In this document: positions 1 to 6,406 of the stretch, in pieces
How the letters are laid out: the number at the start of each line of letters is the position of its first letter
How positions within the stretch are numbered: the stretch's first letter is position 1
Origin: Flavobacterium sp. LC2016-13
GTDB taxonomy: Bacteria; Bacteroidota; Bacteroidia; Flavobacteriales; Flavobacteriaceae
Reading direction: 5' to 3'
Length of the DNA: 64,000 nucleotides
Assembly (NCBI RefSeq): GCF_009707955.1
Contig: NZ_WMDQ01000016.1
Coordinates: 1 to 64,000 of the forward strand
Position numbers and translations under genes: made by a program
The notes under the pieces: generated by a model
What the model was told of the DNA's origin: nothing
Seen by the model: the letters and a program-made list of their open reading frames with translations, nothing else
Databases searched by the model: none

Positions 1-1
1 A

Positions 2-46
2 TTAGGTGATCAGTTTGCTCCGAATCGAGTGATCATTTTAAACTGA
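2..46 (+). CDS. 3' end of an unidentified gene (partial)
   Basis: Reading frame 2 is open from the window edge and encodes a plausible C-terminus (LGDQFAPNRVIILN) ending at TGA 44-46. That stop overlaps the probable start of the helicase that follows, as expected for translationally coupled genes. Too little remains to name a family. By context it could be another subunit of the helicase/nuclease system, for example a methyltransferase, but nothing here proves that. Confidence 0.45.
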   Translation, partial: LGDQFAPNRVIILN

Positions 47-2028
47 AAATCTATGGTCAATTTGACCGTTTTTTCCATAATGTTACCTACGGTCAAACAG
101 GTAAAAGTAAATCTACGAATGAATTAGGGATGCGTGAAATGCAGGCAAAAGCATATGAGTCACGAACAGCAAAATATTTATTATTAAAAGCACCCCCTGC
201 ATCAGGAAAATCACGAGCTTTAATGTTTCTTGCATTGGACAAACTAATTAATCAAGGATTAAAAAAAGCTATTGTAGCAGTGCCTGAAAGATCTATTGGG
301 AATTCATTTGCTCCAACAGAATTAAAAAAATACGGCTTTTATGCTGATTGGGAATTGCATCAAAAATATAATTTGTGTTCTCCTGGAAGTGATAAAGCCA
401 AGGTAAAAGCCTTTGCTGAATTTTTAAAATCAGATTCAAAAATATTAATTTGTACCCATGCTACTTTACGTTTTGCTTTTGAACGTCTGCAAGAATCTGA
501 TTTCAACAATTGCTTACTTGCTATTGATGAATTTCATCATGTTTCAGCGGATGGAGATAATATTTTAGGAAATGTGATGCGAAAGATAATGGAGAAATCT
601 TCCGCCCATATAGTAGCAATGACAGGGTCCTATTTTCGCGGAGATAGTGTCCCAGTGCTCTTGCCAGAGGATGAAGAAAAATTCATTAAAGTTACTTATA
701 ACTATTACGATCAACTAAACGGTTACGAATATTTAAAATCGTTAGGAATAGGTTATCATTTTTATCAGGGGCGTTACTATAAAGTACAACCTGAACGTAA
801 TATGTCAGCTTTAGAAGAAATATTAAATGAGAATCTGAAAACAATTATTCATATTCCTAGTGTCAATTCAGCTGAGTCTTCCGGAGATAAATTTGAAGAA
901 GTAAATCATGTTATAGACTGTATAGGAGAATTAGAATATCAAGATACAGAAACAGGTGTTTTATTTGTAAAAAGTAAACGTTCAGGACGTATTTTGAAAA
1001 TTGCAGATTTAGTCAATGACAATCAAAAGGAAAGGGATAAAATTGTTGCTTACTTACGTGGGGTAAAAACTCCCGAAGATATTGATATGATTATTGCCTT
1101 AGGTATGGCAAAAGAAGGTTTTGACTGGCCTTTTTGCCAGCATGCTCTAACCATTGGATACAGAGGTTCTCTAACAGAAATTATCCAGATTATTGGTCGT
1201 GCAACTCGCGATAGCAATAACAAGTCACATGCCCAATTTACCAACTTAATAGCTCAACCCGATGCCGTAGATGATGATGTCCGTTTGGCAGTAAATAATA
1301 TGCTCAAAGCGATAACTGCTTCTCTATTGATGGAACAAGTATTAGCTCCGAACTTCAAGTTTAAACCAATGGACGATATTGATAATGAAGGAGAAGAAGA
1401 GGATTCAGATGAAAATACCATAAAAATAAGAGGTTTTAAAAAACCGACTTCACAAAGGGCAAAAGACATAATTGAAAGTGATTTAAATGACTTAAAAGCA
1501 CGTATTCTTCAAGACGACACTATGCTAAAAGCTTTACCAGGAAATTTGGAACCTGAAATAATCAACACAGTACTTATTCCAAAAATAATTCGCGAAATTT
1601 ACCCTGATTTAGCAGCAGAGGATGTCGAGGCAATACGACAGTATGTAGTAGTAGATTCTGTAATTAAAAATAGTGAAGTGGAGGAACATGGGACTAAAAA
1701 ATTTATACGTATGGCTGGTAGCTTTGTGAATATTGATGACATTCATATAGATTTAATAGATACTGTCAATCCGTTCCAAAAAGCGTTTGAAATTTTATCT
1801 AAAAATGTTACAACCTCTATCTTGAAATCAATTCAAGACACTATTAATATAACCAAAATTGAAATGACGGAAGAAGAAGCTATAGCTTCTTGGGAAGCGA
1901 TTAAACGTTGGAAAACAAATACAGGAAAAGCACCGGACATTAATTCTTATGATTCAAAAGAACAACGATTAGCTCAAGCTTTATTAATTTTGCAAGAAGC
2001 AAAACGTAGAAAAATTCAAAATGGCTAA
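43..2028 (+). CDS. DEAD/DEAH-box (superfamily 2) helicase, probable restriction or defence subunit
   Basis: ATP-dependent nucleic-acid translocase or helicase. Counting from the first ATG (130), the Walker A motif APPASGKS is at residues 21-28, the DEFH form of motif II at 133-136, motif III MTGS at 164-167 and motif VI QIIGRATRD at 353-361. The C-terminal ~230 residues are an acidic, family-specific region. The ATG at 130 lies inside the Q-motif-like segment (GMREMQ), so translation probably starts upstream. The frame is open back to position 10 and the best candidate is CTG at 43, which overlaps the preceding TGA. There is no ATG, GTG or TTG in that stretch, so the start is uncertain. The stop overlaps the next gene by 8 bases, which marks an operon with the GIY-YIG nuclease. 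I do not recognise a named system. Confidence 0.85.
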   Translation: MKIYGQFDRFFHNVTYGQTGKSKSTNELGMREMQAKAYESRTAKYLLLKAPPASGKSRALMFLALDKLINQGLKKAIVAVPERSIGNSFAPTELKKYGFYADWELHQKYNLCSPGSDKAKVKAFAEFLKSDSKILICTHATLRFAFERLQESDFNNCLLAIDEFHHVSADGDNILGNVMRKIMEKSSAHIVAMTGSYFRGDSVPVLLPEDEEKFIKVTYNYYDQLNGYEYLKSLGIGYHFYQGRYYKVQPERNMSALEEILNENLKTIIHIPSVNSAESSGDKFEEVNHVIDCIGELEYQDTETGVLFVKSKRSGRILKIADLVNDNQKERDKIVAYLRGVKTPEDIDMIIALGMAKEGFDWPFCQHALTIGYRGSLTEIIQIIGRATRDSNNKSHAQFTNLIAQPDAVDDDVRLAVNNMLKAITASLLMEQVLAPNFKFKPMDDIDNEGEEEDSDENTIKIRGFKKPTSQRAKDIIESDLNDLKARILQDDTMLKALPGNLEPEIINTVLIPKIIREIYPDLAAEDVEAIRQYVVVDSVIKNSEVEEHGTKKFIRMAGSFVNIDDIHIDLIDTVNPFQKAFEILSKNVTTSILKSIQDTINITKIEMTEEEAIASWEAIKRWKTNTGKAPDINSYDSKEQRLAQALLILQEAKRRKIQNG

Positions 2029-3220
2029 AAGTTTAGATGATATTTTTAATGATGATGATTTTGGTTTATTAGAATCAAAAGGGAAACAGAACTTTGTCCG
2101 AACCGACGAAGATCGTTTGATTGATTCTTTTGAGGAAATTAATTTATTTTTTGAAAAGAATAAAAGAGAGCCATCTACATCTTCGATGTCCGAATATTCT
2201 TTGTGTTCACGACTGAAAGAATTTAAAAATAATGAGCGCAAGAAAAGTATTTTAAAAGCTTTTGATCGATTTAATTTATTAGGTGATGTTGAACTTCAAA
2301 TTGAAACCATTGATGATATTTTAAATGATGATTCTCTTGGTTTATTAGAAGACATAGGAGATGATTCTATTTTTGAATTTAAATACACTCCTAAAGGACC
2401 TAGTAGAGCTAACGCTGATTATATTGCACAACGAAAGTCTATGTCTGAGCGAGAATTTAAGAAATATGAAATCATGTTTCAAGAAGTTCACAAAGATTTA
2501 AAAACTGGCAAACGAAAACTACTTGATTTTTCTAATGCAGAAAATAATCTGATTGAGGGAAATTTCTATTTAGTAGATGGAATACTGGCTTATCTTGAAG
2601 TTTCTAATGCTGAAAGGACTTTAATGGAAATTAAAACGGGTGATAGGATGCGTATAGAAGGACGAACAGTTACAATATTTGAAAACGGAACTGTTTCAAA
2701 CATGTTATTTAGATCGTTAGGTAAAGCCATTCAAAAAAATGGAAAAATTATTACAAACAGAGATAAAGACCTGGACAATCAATTACAGCAAAATTTTGGT
2801 GCAGTTGGTGAAGAGCATATACAAAGTGGCTGGATTTATATTTTAAAATCGAAATCAGAAAACCCAGAAATCAAAAAAATAGAAGATCTTTATAAAATAG
2901 GATTTTCTAAAAACCCAATAAAAGAGCGAATAAAAAATGCTTCAAATGAAGCTACATATTTATTTGCAGATGTAGAAATTGTTGCCTCTTACAACTGTTA
3001 TAGTTTAAATGTAAAAGCTTTTGAAAGCCTTTTGCACCGTTTTTTTGCTGAGGCATGTTTAAATATTGATTTATATGATAAATCTGGGAATAGATTTATA
3101 CCTAGAGAATGGTTTAAAGTTCCTTTAACAGTTATTGATGAAGTGATTGAATTGATATTAAATCAGAATATAGTTAACTACAAATATGACTTTACAAATA
3201 CAAAGATTATTTTAAAATAA
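2021..3220 (+). CDS. GIY-YIG nuclease family protein (T5orf172/MUG113-like)
   Basis: Probable DNA endonuclease partner of the upstream helicase. The C-terminal third holds the GIY-YIG-type core: WIYILKS at residues 271-277 and LYKIGFS at 290-296, followed by an Arg-containing helix (KERIKNA, 301-307) and a conserved REWF segment at 362-365. The middle region (about 125-245) has the EVHKDLKTGKRKLL and RTVTIFENGT blocks, which I recall from helicase-paired GIY-YIG proteins. The N-terminus carries two related acidic segments (residues 4-18 and 96-110) that look like an internal duplication. It overlaps the helicase stop by 8 bases. The specific role in restriction or phage defence is inferred from the pairing. 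Confidence 0.8.
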   Translation: MAKSLDDIFNDDDFGLLESKGKQNFVRTDEDRLIDSFEEINLFFEKNKREPSTSSMSEYSLCSRLKEFKNNERKKSILKAFDRFNLLGDVELQIETIDDILNDDSLGLLEDIGDDSIFEFKYTPKGPSRANADYIAQRKSMSEREFKKYEIMFQEVHKDLKTGKRKLLDFSNAENNLIEGNFYLVDGILAYLEVSNAERTLMEIKTGDRMRIEGRTVTIFENGTVSNMLFRSLGKAIQKNGKIITNRDKDLDNQLQQNFGAVGEEHIQSGWIYILKSKSENPEIKKIEDLYKIGFSKNPIKERIKNASNEATYLFADVEIVASYNCYSLNVKAFESLLHRFFAEACLNIDLYDKSGNRFIPREWFKVPLTVIDEVIELILNQNIVNYKYDFTNTKIILK

Positions 3221-3411
3221 AACTTAATCATATTAATTGGGAAAATCAGCGTATTTGGCTACTATTTGTGAAATAAAATGACCATCTAAGTTCGGTTTAA
3301 ATTTTTCATTTTTTTTACAATTAAAAATCAAATCATACCGAAAAAGTATAATCCAAAGTACAATTTATTCAATTTACAGCCTTGATAATTCACGATAGGG
3401 ATTATTATATG

Positions 3412-3443
3412 TTTGTATTATATTGACATTTTTAATATCTTTA
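3412..3443 (+). promoter_or_regulatory. Candidate promoter for an unannotated ~200-nt transcript
   Basis: TTG at 3413-3415 and TATCTTTA at 3436-3443 are separated by 20 bases, close to the Flavobacterium pattern TTG-N(17-23)-TAnnTTTG. The last base is A instead of G. No gene starts downstream before the terminator at 3616-3652. Confidence 0.35.
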
Positions 3444-3594
3444 CATCTATAAAAGTACATTGACTGACTGCAATTAAATTGATCAAGGAAACAAAGGGCT
3501 ACAAGGTAAGTCATTATAAATGAGACCTATTCGGCTACCCTTTTTGGAAGAGTACTTGAGAACACCAATAAAATCAACGAATTAAGAAATAGGT

Positions 3595-3616
3595 AGGTCG
3601 TCCTGCCACCCCGACA
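3595..3616 (+). repeat. tRNA-Pro 3'-end fragment, att-like
   Basis: The bases AGGTCGTCCTGCCACCCCGACA match the T-arm and acceptor 3' strand expected for Bacteroidota tRNA-Pro (acceptor strand CACCCCG, discriminator A), but the T-loop is about three bases short and no 5' half, anticodon arm or CGGGGTG start is present. It cannot be a working tRNA. A retained 3' end followed by the terminator is what site-specific integration into a tRNA leaves at the far end of an island. The match is from memory of tRNA-Pro, not from an alignment. Confidence 0.5.
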
Positions 3617-3652
3617 AAAGTCTTTTCATTTACTTGGAAAGACTTTTTTTTT
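3616..3652 (+). terminator. Intrinsic terminator after the tRNA-like fragment
   Basis: A 12-bp stem (3616-3627 with 3636-3647, one G-T pair), an 8-base loop and a run of T to 3652. It sits directly after the tRNA-Pro-like end, as a terminator behind a tRNA would. Confidence 0.75.
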
Positions 3653-3675
3653 GCACAAAACTCAAACACAGAACA

Positions 3676-4032
3676 TTATTTCCCGACAATTTCTTTTCTG
3701 TGCGTTATTCCCCAATCTGTCAGATTACTGATTATGGTTTGTAACGTATTACCGTGTTCTGTAAGTTCATATTGAACTGTTATCGGTTGTGTATCTAAAA
3801 CAGTTCGTTTTACCAATTGGTTTATTTCTAATTCTTTTAATTCTTTACTCAACATTCTGTTAGAAATTCCTTCTATATCATTCAAAATATCAGAAAATCG
3901 TCTTTTACCGTAACAACAAATAGACGTGATAATAGCAATCTTCCATTTTCCATTCAGCACGTCCATTGAATCTTGAACAGCTCTCATTCTTTTCTTTTGT
4001 TCCTGTTTAAACTCTTCTATTTTACACCCCAT
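3676..4032 (-). CDS. HxlR-family winged-helix transcriptional regulator
   Basis: 118-residue DNA-binding regulator of the MarR-like HxlR family. The family pattern is visible: MDVLNGKWKIAIITSI near residues 23-38, RRFSDILNDIEGISNRMLSKELKELE in the recognition region, and VQYELTEHG in the wing. Cysteines occur near the N-terminus (residue 3) and as a CC pair before the recognition helix; several HxlR proteins sense oxidants or electrophiles through such residues. It is transcribed divergently from two SDR genes, a common arrangement in which the regulator controls the enzymes. Length is normal for the family. Confidence 0.9.
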   Translation of the reverse strand: MGCKIEEFKQEQKKRMRAVQDSMDVLNGKWKIAIITSICCYGKRRFSDILNDIEGISNRMLSKELKELEINQLVKRTVLDTQPITVQYELTEHGNTLQTIISNLTDWGITHRKEIVGK

Positions 4033-4034
4033 AA

Positions 4035-4059
4035 TGTTACTTTGTTACCTCTATGTTAC
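4035..4059. promoter_or_regulatory. TGTTAC repeats, candidate operator
   Basis: Three copies of TGTTAC (4035-4040, 4043-4048, 4054-4059) lie directly upstream of the HxlR start, between it and its -7 element. Repetition next to a regulator gene suggests an autoregulatory operator. This is inferred from position only. Confidence 0.35.
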
Positions 4060-4074
4060 TGTTATTTTTCAGTA

Positions 4075-4082
4075 CAAAGTTA
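4075..4082 (-). promoter_or_regulatory. -7 promoter element for the HxlR gene
   Basis: The minus strand reads TAACTTTG, an exact TAnnTTTG. It is about 43 bases upstream of the HxlR start codon and back to back with the SDR promoter. Confidence 0.6.
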
Positions 4083-4103
4083 CTAAAAATAACTTCCCTT
4101 ATC

Positions 4104-4111
4104 TAACTTTG
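4104..4111 (+). promoter_or_regulatory. -7 promoter element for the SDR operon
   Basis: TAACTTTG is an exact TAnnTTTG match 26 bases before the first SDR start. It forms a divergent pair with the HxlR promoter at 4075-4082. Confidence 0.65.
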
Positions 4112-4136
4112 TCGCTCACAATTAAATTTAACAAAA

Positions 4137-4889
4137 ATGAATAAATTAAAAAATAAGGTTGTCGTGATTACAGGCGGCAATAGCGGAATCGGATTTGGTA
4201 TTGCTGAAGCATTTAAAAATGAAGGCGCCGCAGGAGTTATTGTCGGCAGAAATCAGAAAACCTTAGATAGTTCTGTGGCTCAACTTGGAGATGATTTTAT
4301 AGCCATAAATGCAGATGTAACCAATGTTGCCGACTTAGAAAAAATATTTGCAGTAACATCTGAAAAATTTGGTAAAATAGATGTGATTGTCGCCAATGCG
4401 GGTGGCGGAATCGTAGGAACTGTAGAAAATATAGGGGAAACCGACTATGACAAGACGATGGATCTAAACCTGAAAAGTGTTTACTTCACTGTTCATAAAG
4501 CACTGCCTTATATGAATGATGGCGGTTCTATTATTCTTATCGGGTCAAACGCAGCACATCGGGCATATCCGTCATTTACATTATATGGTGCTGCAAAAGC
4601 AGCAGTAATCTATCTTGCAAAAGGATTTTCAAGCGACCTTTTAGGCAGAAGGATCAGGGCAAATGTTATAACACCGGGCACAACAGATACGCCGGCATTC
4701 GAGAAGTTTGTTCCCGCAGAACAAATTGAAGGTCTAAAAACACACTTTGCAGGTGAAATGCCGATAGGCAGGATTGGACAACCATCTGACATTGGCAAAA
4801 CAGCAGTTTTTCTGGCTTCAGATGATTCTTCCTTTATGCTTGGTGCAGAACTTCTTGTTGATGGAGGTATGACCTATTTGGCTAAATAA
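4137..4889 (+). CDS. SDR-family NAD(P)-dependent oxidoreductase (first of pair)
   Basis: Classical short-chain dehydrogenase/reductase of 250 residues. The cofactor motif TGGNSGIG is at 12-19, NAGG at 87-90, the catalytic Ser at 137 and YGAAK at 150-154. A C-terminal LLVDGGM closes the fold. Substrate unknown. It is the first gene of a two-gene SDR operon divergent from an HxlR regulator, 17 bases before its paralogue, with which it shares the N-terminal KLKNKV. Both genes look richer in GC than their surroundings, which hints at transfer. Confidence 0.9.
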   Translation: MNKLKNKVVVITGGNSGIGFGIAEAFKNEGAAGVIVGRNQKTLDSSVAQLGDDFIAINADVTNVADLEKIFAVTSEKFGKIDVIVANAGGGIVGTVENIGETDYDKTMDLNLKSVYFTVHKALPYMNDGGSIILIGSNAAHRAYPSFTLYGAAKAAVIYLAKGFSSDLLGRRIRANVITPGTTDTPAFEKFVPAEQIEGLKTHFAGEMPIGRIGQPSDIGKTAVFLASDDSSFMLGAELLVDGGMTYLAK

Positions 4890-4906
4890 TTAAAATAATT
4901 TTCAAA

Positions 4907-5665
4907 ATGAGTAAATTAAAAAATAAAGTTGCCGTAGTTACCGGTGCTTCAAAAGGAATAGGTGCATCTATCGCAAAACACTTTGCCAAAGAAGGCGCAA
5001 AAGTTGTAGTCAATTATGCTTCAAGCAAAGAAGGAGCTGACAAAGTAGTTAAAGAGATAACCGATAATGGAGGTACAGCCATTGCGGTACAGGCCGATGT
5101 ATCGAAAGAAGCCGATGTCATCAGATTGTTTGAAGAAACAAAGAAGGCTTTTGGCACGTTGGATATTTTGGTAAATAACGCAGTTTTTCAGCAGTTCTTA
5201 CCTATTGAACAAGCATCGGCAGAAGCTTTTCATCAGCATTTCAATGTCAACGTTTTAGGTCCTATACTTACTATCCAGGCATCTTTAAAACTATTTGGCA
5301 ATAAAGGCGGTAATATTATCAATATCAGTTCGGGTGCAAGTAAATATCCACTCCCGGCAGCTTCATTGTACTCTGCAACTAAAGCAGCATTAGATGCCAT
5401 AACGATTTCATTATCGAAAGAACTGGGCGTAAAAAACGTTCGTATCAATTCTATTTTGCCGGGCGCTACAGAAACAGAAGGTGCACATAGTGCGGGCGTC
5501 ACTCCTGGCAGCGAGTATGAAAAAATGTTTATAGCAAATACACCTCTTGGTCGCAGAGGTCAGCCCGAAGATATTGCCAAAGCAGCCGTATTTCTTGCTT
5601 CTGATGATGCAGCTTGGATTACGGGAGAACAAATTTCCGTTTCGGGTGGCATGTATGGTTTTTAA
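4907..5665 (+). CDS. SDR-family oxidoreductase (second of pair)
   Basis: Classical SDR of 252 residues: TGASKGIG at 12-19, NNAV at 90-93 in place of the usual NNAG, Ser142, YSATK at 155-159 and a C-terminal SVSGGM. It resembles 3-oxoacyl-ACP reductase or glucose dehydrogenase-like SDRs, but the true substrate cannot be read from the sequence. It is transcribed with the SDR just upstream. The operon ends at the hairpin at 5764-5794. Confidence 0.9.
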   Translation: MSKLKNKVAVVTGASKGIGASIAKHFAKEGAKVVVNYASSKEGADKVVKEITDNGGTAIAVQADVSKEADVIRLFEETKKAFGTLDILVNNAVFQQFLPIEQASAEAFHQHFNVNVLGPILTIQASLKLFGNKGGNIINISSGASKYPLPAASLYSATKAALDAITISLSKELGVKNVRINSILPGATETEGAHSAGVTPGSEYEKMFIANTPLGRRGQPEDIAKAAVFLASDDAAWITGEQISVSGGMYGF

Positions 5666-5763
5666 ATCCATAAACTAAAAAAATGAAAGACAATGCAGCG
5701 TAATTGTTGATTAACATCGGTTTCATCAATTACACACTTGTTTCAAAAGTATAAGTTTCTTTC

Positions 5764-5794
5764 AAATCCCTGTTTCCAAAAGAAACAGGGATTT
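5764..5794. terminator. Terminator after the SDR operon
   Basis: Perfect 13-bp stem AAATCCCTGTTTC / GAAACAGGGATTT with a 5-base loop, followed by TATTTTA. Confidence 0.8.
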
Positions 5795-5897
5795 ATTTTA
5801 ATATAAAAACAAAAAATGTCTTTATATACCATAAATATGACTTCAATAAAACATCAAATTTCTCGCAATTACATCTCTTTGCAAGAAAAATTGAAAA

Positions 5898-6302
5898 ATG
5901 AAAAAAATACTATTATATATTATTTTCCTCATCTCTTTAACAGCTGTGGCACAACAAAACCAAGAACTTAAAGATCAGGATATTGAATGTAAATCATTTA
6001 GATTATATAAAGAAAATGCTCATGCTTCTTATTACCACAATAAATTTAACGGACGAAAAACAGCAAGCGGTAAAAGATTCGACAACAGTAAGCTGACTGC
6101 TGCTCATAAAAAACTCCCTTTTGGTACAATATTAAAAGTTACCAACCCGAGAAATAAAAAATATGTTATTGTAAAAGTTACAGATAGAGGTCCATTTATT
6201 AACGGAAGAGAAATTGACCTTACAGAAAAAGCTTTTATGGATATTGCTTCAAACAAAGGCAGCGGCGTGATTAAAGTAAAAATTGAAATCATGGAAAAAT
6301 AA
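5898..6302 (+). CDS. RlpA-like double-psi beta-barrel lipoprotein/secreted protein
   Basis: Secreted 134-residue protein with a signal peptide (residues 1-18, cleavage near VAQ). A single RlpA-like DPBB domain covers about 45-134, with GRKTASG at 52-58, AAHKKLPFG at 68-76 and DRGPF at 96-100. RlpA proteins act on denuded peptidoglycan glycan strands at the septum, and the conserved Asp of DRGPF is the catalytic-site residue in active members. There is no SPOR domain and no lipobox cysteine, so this is a minimal form. The stop codon lies in the loop of a 20-bp inverted repeat that probably terminates transcription. Confidence 0.87.
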   Translation: MKKILLYIIFLISLTAVAQQNQELKDQDIECKSFRLYKENAHASYYHNKFNGRKTASGKRFDNSKLTAAHKKLPFGTILKVTNPRNKKYVIVKVTDRGPFINGREIDLTEKAFMDIASNKGSGVIKVKIEIMEK

Positions 6303-6326
6303 TTAATTTTCCATGATTTCAATTTT
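6279..6326 (+). terminator. 20-bp perfect hairpin overlapping the RlpA-like stop codon
   Basis: Left arm 6279-6298 and right arm 6307-6326 are perfect reverse complements. The 8-base loop contains the TAA. The left arm encodes the last residues of the protein, so coding and terminator functions share the same bases. The downstream T-run (TTCTTTTT) is imperfect. Confidence 0.7.
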
Positions 6327-6406
6327 AATTCTTTTTAAGCAAAAAAAACTTACCCTATCAAATTGTTATTATATTTACCAATTCATAACATCTTATTAAA
6401 TACAAT

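Larger units (their letters stand above)
3221..3675. other. Gene-free stretch at a possible island boundary
   Basis: No convincing protein gene in 455 bases. From left to right it holds AT-rich sequence after the GIY-YIG stop, a promoter-like TTTG/TATCTTTA pair near 3412-3443, a 21-codon ORF at 3519, a fragment matching the 3' end of a Bacteroidota tRNA-Pro at 3595-3616, and a strong terminator at 3616-3652. The tRNA fragment suggests a recombination (att) site. No integrase is visible in the window. Confidence 0.6.

Noticed and set aside
3519..3584. 21-codon reading frame before the tRNA-Pro-like fragment
   Set aside because: Could be the end of a lost gene or chance; kept only as part of the orphan-transcript finding.
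3595..3616. A working tRNA gene
   Set aside because: There is no 5' half, anticodon arm or full T-loop, so it can only be a fragment.
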